Shown here in pieces: positions 60,150 to 64,000 of a DNA stretch of 64,000 nucleotides. Source of the DNA: Spirosoma sp. KUDC1026 (GTDB lineage Bacteria > Bacteroidota > Bacteroidia > Cytophagales > Spirosomataceae); the NCBI RefSeq assembly GCF_013375035.1, contig NZ_CP056032.1, positions 456,001-520,000 of the forward strand. The letters run 5' to 3'. Below the pieces are notes generated by a model. It had not been told where the DNA came from. It ran no database searches and saw only the letters and a program-made list of their open reading frames with translations. Position 1 is the stretch's first letter. The number at the start of each line of letters is the position of its first letter. A program made the position numbers and the translations under genes.

Positions 60150-60660
60150 CGCACTCTTGTCTTCTCGGGAATTCTGGGCACGTAGCCTTACACGCTGGCT
60201 GGCAGTGCCGCTTGTATGCTTATCGGCATTTGCCTGCGCCCAGAAACAAACTCCACAGAAAGAAGTGTCAGAAACCAGCGTCGTACAAGGGATCTGTGGG
60301 ATGGTCATCGTCAAACGCGGCAATCAGATGCCCAGCCCCGATGCACCCCCCCGGAAAGGTGAACCCGTTGAACGTGATGTCTTGATTTACCCGCTGCTGA
60401 ACATGAGTCAGGTGCAAACGAACGAAAAAGGTTTCATTACGTCGGTAGGGAACAAACAGCCGGTTAAGATCGTGAAATCAGGTAAGGATGGCCGGTTTTG
60501 CGTGAGCTTGCCCGCCGGTCAGTACTCAGTACTCGTGCAGGAGCCGGGTGGCTTATACGCAAACCTGTCTGACAGTCAGAACAACATTTTTCCGGTTACC
60601 GTACAGAAGAACCGCCAGGTAACCATTGGCGTTACAATCTCTCACCAGGCTGCTTTTTAG
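60142..60660 (+). CDS. Predicted lipoprotein, carboxypeptidase-regulatory-like
   Basis: 172 residues. Two basic residues precede a hydrophobic stretch ending in a lipobox LSAFAC, so it is probably a lipoprotein. The C-terminal half (KIVKSGKDGRFCVSLPAGQYSVLVQEPGGLYANL) resembles the CarboxypepD_reg-like beta-sandwich common in Bacteroidota envelope proteins. Start ATG 60142 overlaps the stop of the broken HEPN gene by 8 bases. No enzymatic motif; role unknown. Confidence 0.72.
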   Translation: MRNALLSSREFWARSLTRWLAVPLVCLSAFACAQKQTPQKEVSETSVVQGICGMVIVKRGNQMPSPDAPPRKGEPVERDVLIYPLLNMSQVQTNEKGFITSVGNKQPVKIVKSGKDGRFCVSLPAGQYSVLVQEPGGLYANLSDSQNNIFPVTVQKNRQVTIGVTISHQAAF

Positions 60661-60667
60661 GAGATAT

Positions 60668-61360
60668 ATGGAGACGTTCTTCATTTTGCTGGCTATCGTC
60701 TTTATTCCGTTTATCTGGTTTATTGTCCGGGTATTACGGTACACGGACGAAACCATTGGTGAGAACTCTCCAGTGCTGACAATTCGAACGTATCATTTTT
60801 CGGCTCGCCAGTATTTTGTTCAGTTTGAGAAATGCATGTTGGCTATACTTTTGGTAGTGATGCCGCTTCTTGCCTGGATATCGTTCAATGCAGCTATTCA
60901 GCAGGATATGTTAGTAGGCTATTTCTTGTGCCTGGTTTTTCTGGCTTCTACGGCTTTTATAGCTTTCTACTTTTATTTCGACTGGCAGTACTGGACAATT
61001 ACCCGAAACGTTTCTATCACCCTTAATCCATTTCAACCAAGCATTACGGTACAAAGTCCAACTCGGGACTGGGTGCTTACGCCTGACTCTGTACTACGTA
61101 TTGAGGAACATATAAAAGACCCGAGGACGGTCAGTAAACTAATGGGTGGCTATGGGTATTTTCTAATCTATACAGTAGATAACCAGATCGTTCAGGTAAA
61201 TTCTATTTTTCTCAGCGGATTCGTCTACACAGAATTTCTGGAACGCTTTTTCAGCAATACCCCACGAACAATTATCTGGCATACGTCAACGTGGACTACC
61301 GATCTGGATTACGTAAGAAAGTCAGAATCACCGAACTTTGCCACTCATAATCAGCGTTAG
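60668..61360 (+). CDS. Membrane protein of unknown function
   Basis: 230 residues from ATG 60668 (the open frame begins earlier inside the preceding gene). Three transmembrane helices: METFFILLAIVFIPFIWFIV, CMLAILLVVMPLLAWISFNA and YFLCLVFLASTAFIAFYFYF. The C-terminal 100 residues are a soluble beta-rich domain (SITLNPFQPSITVQSPTRDW, GYGYFLIYTVDNQIVQVNS). I do not recognise the family. Seven bases follow the lipoprotein gene, so the two are probably one unit. Confidence 0.65.
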   Translation: METFFILLAIVFIPFIWFIVRVLRYTDETIGENSPVLTIRTYHFSARQYFVQFEKCMLAILLVVMPLLAWISFNAAIQQDMLVGYFLCLVFLASTAFIAFYFYFDWQYWTITRNVSITLNPFQPSITVQSPTRDWVLTPDSVLRIEEHIKDPRTVSKLMGGYGYFLIYTVDNQIVQVNSIFLSGFVYTEFLERFFSNTPRTIIWHTSTWTTDLDYVRKSESPNFATHNQR

Positions 61361-61390
61361 AAACTACTGACGCTCGAAAATTTTGCTGTT

Positions 61391-62698
61391 TTGAAAACCA
61401 AAGGAGTACGTACCAATAAAATAAATATCGTCACGCTCGGCTGCTCGAAGAATCTGGTTGATTCGGAGGTGCTGTTTACTCAACTCAAGGGCAATGGAAT
61501 GGACGTGACGCACGAGTCGAAAAAGGATGACGCCAACATTGTGGTGATCAACACCTGTGGCTTTATCGACAACGCGAAAGAAGAGTCGATCAACACGATT
61601 CTCCGTTACGTCGACGCTAAAGACGCGGGAATCGTTGACAAAGTGTACGTAACGGGCTGCCTATCACACCGCTACAAAGATGAGCTGGAGGTTGAAATGC
61701 CTACGGTCGATGCCTGGTTCGGCACGAACGAGCTGCCCCGGATGCTGAAAACGCTCCGCGCTGACTACAAACATGAGCTGGTAGGCGAGCGCCTGCTGAC
61801 GACTCCTGCTCATTATGCGTACCTGAAGATCGCGGAAGGCTGCGACCGTCCCTGTTCGTTCTGCGCCATTCCGCTGATGCGTGGTGGTCACGTTTCGCGC
61901 TCCATTGACGATCTGGTGACAGAAGCCAAATCGCTGGCCCGACGTGGTACCAAAGAGCTGATTCTGATTGCCCAGGATCTGACCTACTACGGTCTGGACC
62001 TGTACAAAAAACGGAATCTGGCCGACCTGATCAATCAACTTGCTGACGTAGAAGGTATTGACTGGATCCGGCTGCAGTACGCCTACCCATCCGGTTTCCC
62101 GCTTGAGGTACTAGATGTAATGCGGGAGAGTTCCAACGTGTGCCACTACCTGGATATGCCGCTACAGACCGGCTCGACCGAACTGTTAAAGCTGATGCGC
62201 CGGGGGATTACCCGTGAGAAGACTGAGAGCCTGATCCATACCATTCGCGACCGGGTGCCGGACATAACACTACGTACGACGCTGATCGTTGGTCATCCCG
62301 GCGAAACGGATGCTATGTTTGAAGAAACGTATGATTTCGTTGAACGCATGCGATTTGATCGTCTTGGCGTCTTTACGTACTCACACGAAGAAAACACGCA
62401 TTCCTTCTCAATGCCGGACGATATTCCGGCTGATATAAAACAGGAACGGGCCGATGCGCTGATGGAAGTTCAGCAGGGCATTTCGCATGAACTGAACCAG
62501 CAAAAAGTGGGTCAGACCTATAAAGTTCTGTTCGACCGCAAAGAAGGCGGCTACTTCATTGGTCGTACTGAGGCCGATTCGCCCGAAGTGGATAACGAAG
62601 TCCTGGTACCCGCTTCGCAGTACGTCCGGCTAGGCGACTTCGCCAGTGTCAAGATCAACCGGGCCGAAGAGTTTGACCTTTATGGTGAGGTCTTTTGA
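61391..62698 (+). CDS. rimO: Ribosomal protein S12 methylthiotransferase RimO
   Basis: 435 residues from TTG 61391; no ATG or GTG fits the conserved start KTKGVRTNKINIVTLGCSKNLVDSE. N-terminal MTTase Cys in TLGCSKN, NTCGFID and TGCLSHR (second FeS cluster); radical-SAM C-x3-C-x2-C in EGCDRPCSFCAIP; C-terminal TRAM domain (KVLFDRKEGGYFIGRTEADSPEVDNEVLV). It adds a methylthio group to an Asp of S12. The stop overlaps the region of the mntA start (TTG 62695 in the ORF, ATG 62713). Confidence 0.95.
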   Translation: MKTKGVRTNKINIVTLGCSKNLVDSEVLFTQLKGNGMDVTHESKKDDANIVVINTCGFIDNAKEESINTILRYVDAKDAGIVDKVYVTGCLSHRYKDELEVEMPTVDAWFGTNELPRMLKTLRADYKHELVGERLLTTPAHYAYLKIAEGCDRPCSFCAIPLMRGGHVSRSIDDLVTEAKSLARRGTKELILIAQDLTYYGLDLYKKRNLADLINQLADVEGIDWIRLQYAYPSGFPLEVLDVMRESSNVCHYLDMPLQTGSTELLKLMRRGITREKTESLIHTIRDRVPDITLRTTLIVGHPGETDAMFEETYDFVERMRFDRLGVFTYSHEENTHSFSMPDDIPADIKQERADALMEVQQGISHELNQQKVGQTYKVLFDRKEGGYFIGRTEADSPEVDNEVLVPASQYVRLGDFASVKINRAEEFDLYGEVF

Positions 62699-62712
62699 CC
62701 AATGAACTAGCT

Positions 62713-63015
62713 ATGAGATTAACGGCAGACGAACTCACCATCATTCGCCACTACCTACAGGACAAACCTGTCGTACGGGCCTATGTGTTTGGTTCTTATG
62801 CCCGTAATGAAGCTAATGATTTGAGCGATCTTGACCTACTGGTAGAACTCGATTACAGTCAGCCGATTGGTTTACAATTTGTAGGGATGAAACTTGATCT
62901 CGAAGATCACTTACACAAACCTGTGGACTTAGTTTCTGCCAATGGTCTGTCGACTCGAATCCGTCCGTTTATCGAGCAAGAGAAAGAACTGATTTATGAA
63001 AGGTCGGTTCGCTAA
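62713..63015 (+). CDS. mntA: MntA-like minimal nucleotidyltransferase antitoxin
   Basis: 100 residues from ATG 62713. GSX10DXD: G27 S28, then D39 and D41 (GSYARNEANDLSDLDLLVEL). MntA-type antitoxins adenylylate HepT, which blocks its RNase activity. The TTG at 62695 that overlaps the rimO stop is an alternative start. The hepT gene begins 20 bases before its stop. Confidence 0.9.
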   Translation: MRLTADELTIIRHYLQDKPVVRAYVFGSYARNEANDLSDLDLLVELDYSQPIGLQFVGMKLDLEDHLHKPVDLVSANGLSTRIRPFIEQEKELIYERSVR

Positions 63016-63319
63016 TAAACAACGTATTGGTCATGCTATTGATGCCATAGAAGAAATCGAGCTTGCTGACTTCTTCGAAAACTCTATGATGCAGTTTGCC
63101 TGTATCAAGCAGCTTGAAATTATTGGCGAAGCTTGCAACCACGTTGATAAGCAGACAATGATCGAAAATCCTGAAATTGAATGGCGGAAGGTCATTGGAC
63201 TAAGGAACCTGCTCATTCACGAATATTTCGGTGTAGATAAAGCGTTGATTTGGGATATTATCCATTATAATCTACCTACACTTAAGAATCAGTTGAGTTT
63301 GCTAATAACTACTGAGTGA
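62996..63319 (+). CDS. hepT: HepT-like HEPN toxin (DUF86)
   Basis: 107 residues, all-helical HEPN. The catalytic R-x4-H of the DUF86/HepT family is intact in GLRNLLIHEYFGV (R70, H75). HepT is an RNase toxin inhibited by the MntA nucleotidyltransferase encoded just upstream. Overlaps mntA by 20 bases; a Rho-independent terminator follows. The adenylylation-target Tyr (R-x4-H-x-Y) is present (Y77). Confidence 0.92.
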   Translation: MKGRFANKQRIGHAIDAIEEIELADFFENSMMQFACIKQLEIIGEACNHVDKQTMIENPEIEWRKVIGLRNLLIHEYFGVDKALIWDIIHYNLPTLKNQLSLLITTE

Positions 63320-63332
63320 ACTCTTGTTTTAC

Positions 63333-63367
63333 AACCCGCAAGCACATCCGAACCTTGCGGGTTTTTC
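63333..63367 (+). terminator. Rho-independent terminator after hepT
   Basis: A 10-bp perfect stem AACCCGCAAG/CTTGCGGGTT (63333-63342 and 63354-63363) with an 11-base loop and a T-run after. Insulates mntA-hepT from bshC. Confidence 0.88.
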
Positions 63368-63397
63368 ATTTGTTGAGCCGAATAAATCCCAACCTGC

Positions 63398-64000
63398 ATG
63401 GACTGTCAGTACCTGCCGCTCGAATCAACCGGTCAGTTTTCCCCGCTTTTCCTCGATTACTTAGCTCAGAAAGATAGTCTTCGTTCCTTCTACAGTCAAT
63501 TTCCTGATTTAGCCGCTTTTGAGGAGCAGATCCAGAATCGCTCGTTTGACCCGAAAAAGCGTAAGGTGCTGGTCGATGCGCTGAATAGACAGTATCAGTC
63601 CATTGACCACAAACCAGATTTTTCGGTCCTGCTCGATACCAACACGTTTGCCGTCACAACGGGACATCAGCTGAATATCTTTACCGGGCCACTGTACATC
63701 ATTTACAAGTTGGTCACCACGATCAAACTGGCTCGGAAACTGAAAGAAACGTACCCGAATTATAATTTCGTACCGGTGTACTGGATGGCGACGGAAGACC
63801 ATGACTTTGCTGAGATCAACCATTTTTCGCTGTTCGGGCGTACGCACACCTGGCAAACAGAACAACGGGGCGCGGTTGGGCGCATGAATCCGCAGGAACT
63901 TAAGTCTCTCTTCGTTCAGATTCCCGAAAAACTCGTCCTGTTTGAAAAAGCATATCTGAGCCACGAAACCCTGGCCGATGCCGTTCGCTATTACATCAAT
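63398..64000 (+). CDS. bshC: Bacillithiol synthase BshC, N-terminal part
   Basis: Open frame from ATG 63398 that runs off the right edge after 201 residues; the full protein is about 530. The start MDCQYLPLESTGQFSPLFLDYL and the segment FAVTTGHQLNIFTGPLYIIYKLVTTIKLA with FVPVYWMATEDHDFAEINH are the family's Rossmann-like core. BshC joins cysteine to GlcN-malate in bacillithiol synthesis. It has its own terminator-insulated position after hepT. Confidence 0.92.
   Translation, partial: MDCQYLPLESTGQFSPLFLDYLAQKDSLRSFYSQFPDLAAFEEQIQNRSFDPKKRKVLVDALNRQYQSIDHKPDFSVLLDTNTFAVTTGHQLNIFTGPLYIIYKLVTTIKLARKLKETYPNYNFVPVYWMATEDHDFAEINHFSLFGRTHTWQTEQRGAVGRMNPQELKSLFVQIPEKLVLFEKAYLSHETLADAVRYYIN

Noticed and set aside
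1..64000. CRISPR array, insertion sequence or prophage
   Set aside because: No regularly spaced repeats, transposase, integrase or phage structural genes were seen in either strand.

Overview
The window reads as a chromosomal segment of a Bacteroidota bacterium of the order Cytophagales, most like Spirosoma or a close relative (inference from gene content; I could not run a search). Supporting signs are a complete alternative complex III operon fused to an A1-type cytochrome oxidase operon, several promoters of the Bacteroidota type (TTTG at -33, TAnnTTTG at -7), almost no Shine-Dalgarno sequences, Bacteroidota-restricted small families (DUF4295, DUF2795), a eukaryote-like GT3 glycogen synthase, CrtZ and BshC. 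GC content looks near one half throughout. I see no insertion sequence, prophage, integrase or CRISPR array; most of the window is ordinary core genome.

Layout. 1-20 kb: mixed housekeeping genes on both strands. They are an alpha/beta hydrolase cut by the left edge, an rRNA m5C methyltransferase, KdsC-like phosphatase, isoaspartyl peptidase, AlbA_2 protein, CrtZ, CutC, PurU, glycogen synthase, molybdopterin adenylyltransferase, AnmK, fructosamine kinase-like protein, a DEAD-box helicase, GDP-fucose synthase with a NeuD-like acetyltransferase, and an LpxH-like phosphoesterase beside a glycosyltransferase. 20.3-22.9 kb: an ECF sigma factor, a one-helix membrane protein and an outer-membrane protein with overlapping ends. 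22.9-40.2 kb (minus strand): one long respiratory cluster, in transcription order actA-B-C-D-E-F, cox2, cox1, ctaA, ctaB, two cox3-type genes, cox4, a SCO protein, DUF420, a small CxxC membrane protein and DUF983. A consensus promoter sits before actA and a terminator follows DUF983. The cluster encodes quinol oxidation, electron transfer to a copper oxidase, heme A synthesis and copper insertion.

40.3-44.9 kb: tRNA-Cys, ribosomal protein S1, an HNH protein, SmpB, an OmpH/Skp-like protein and a small membrane protein, all on the minus strand. 44.9-59.4 kb: penicillin acylase, GDPD, a bacterial GH3 protein, flavin reductase, IspH, a GHL10 lipoprotein, DUF2256, an Lrp/AsnC regulator, a TPR protein, Hpt, an isolated NuoD, and rpmG-DUF4295-ftsY. 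59.4-63.4 kb: the most accessory-looking stretch. An MNT nucleotidyltransferase is followed by a HEPN gene carrying one in-frame amber codon; next come a predicted lipoprotein, a membrane protein and rimO; an intact MntA-HepT toxin-antitoxin pair closes the stretch. BshC is cut by the right edge.

The points most worth a second look are the amber-interrupted HEPN toxin close to a second intact MNT/HEPN module, an 11-bp hairpin that buries the start codon of the LpxH-like gene, paired direct repeats before the Lrp-type regulator, the ECF promoter and three-gene envelope module, and several unusual features of the oxidase cluster: a six-heme ActA, a four-helix Cox2, His-rich tails, Asn in place of a heme-ligand His in CtaA, and a small CxxC protein at the distal end. 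I did not find a clearly new multi-gene system.
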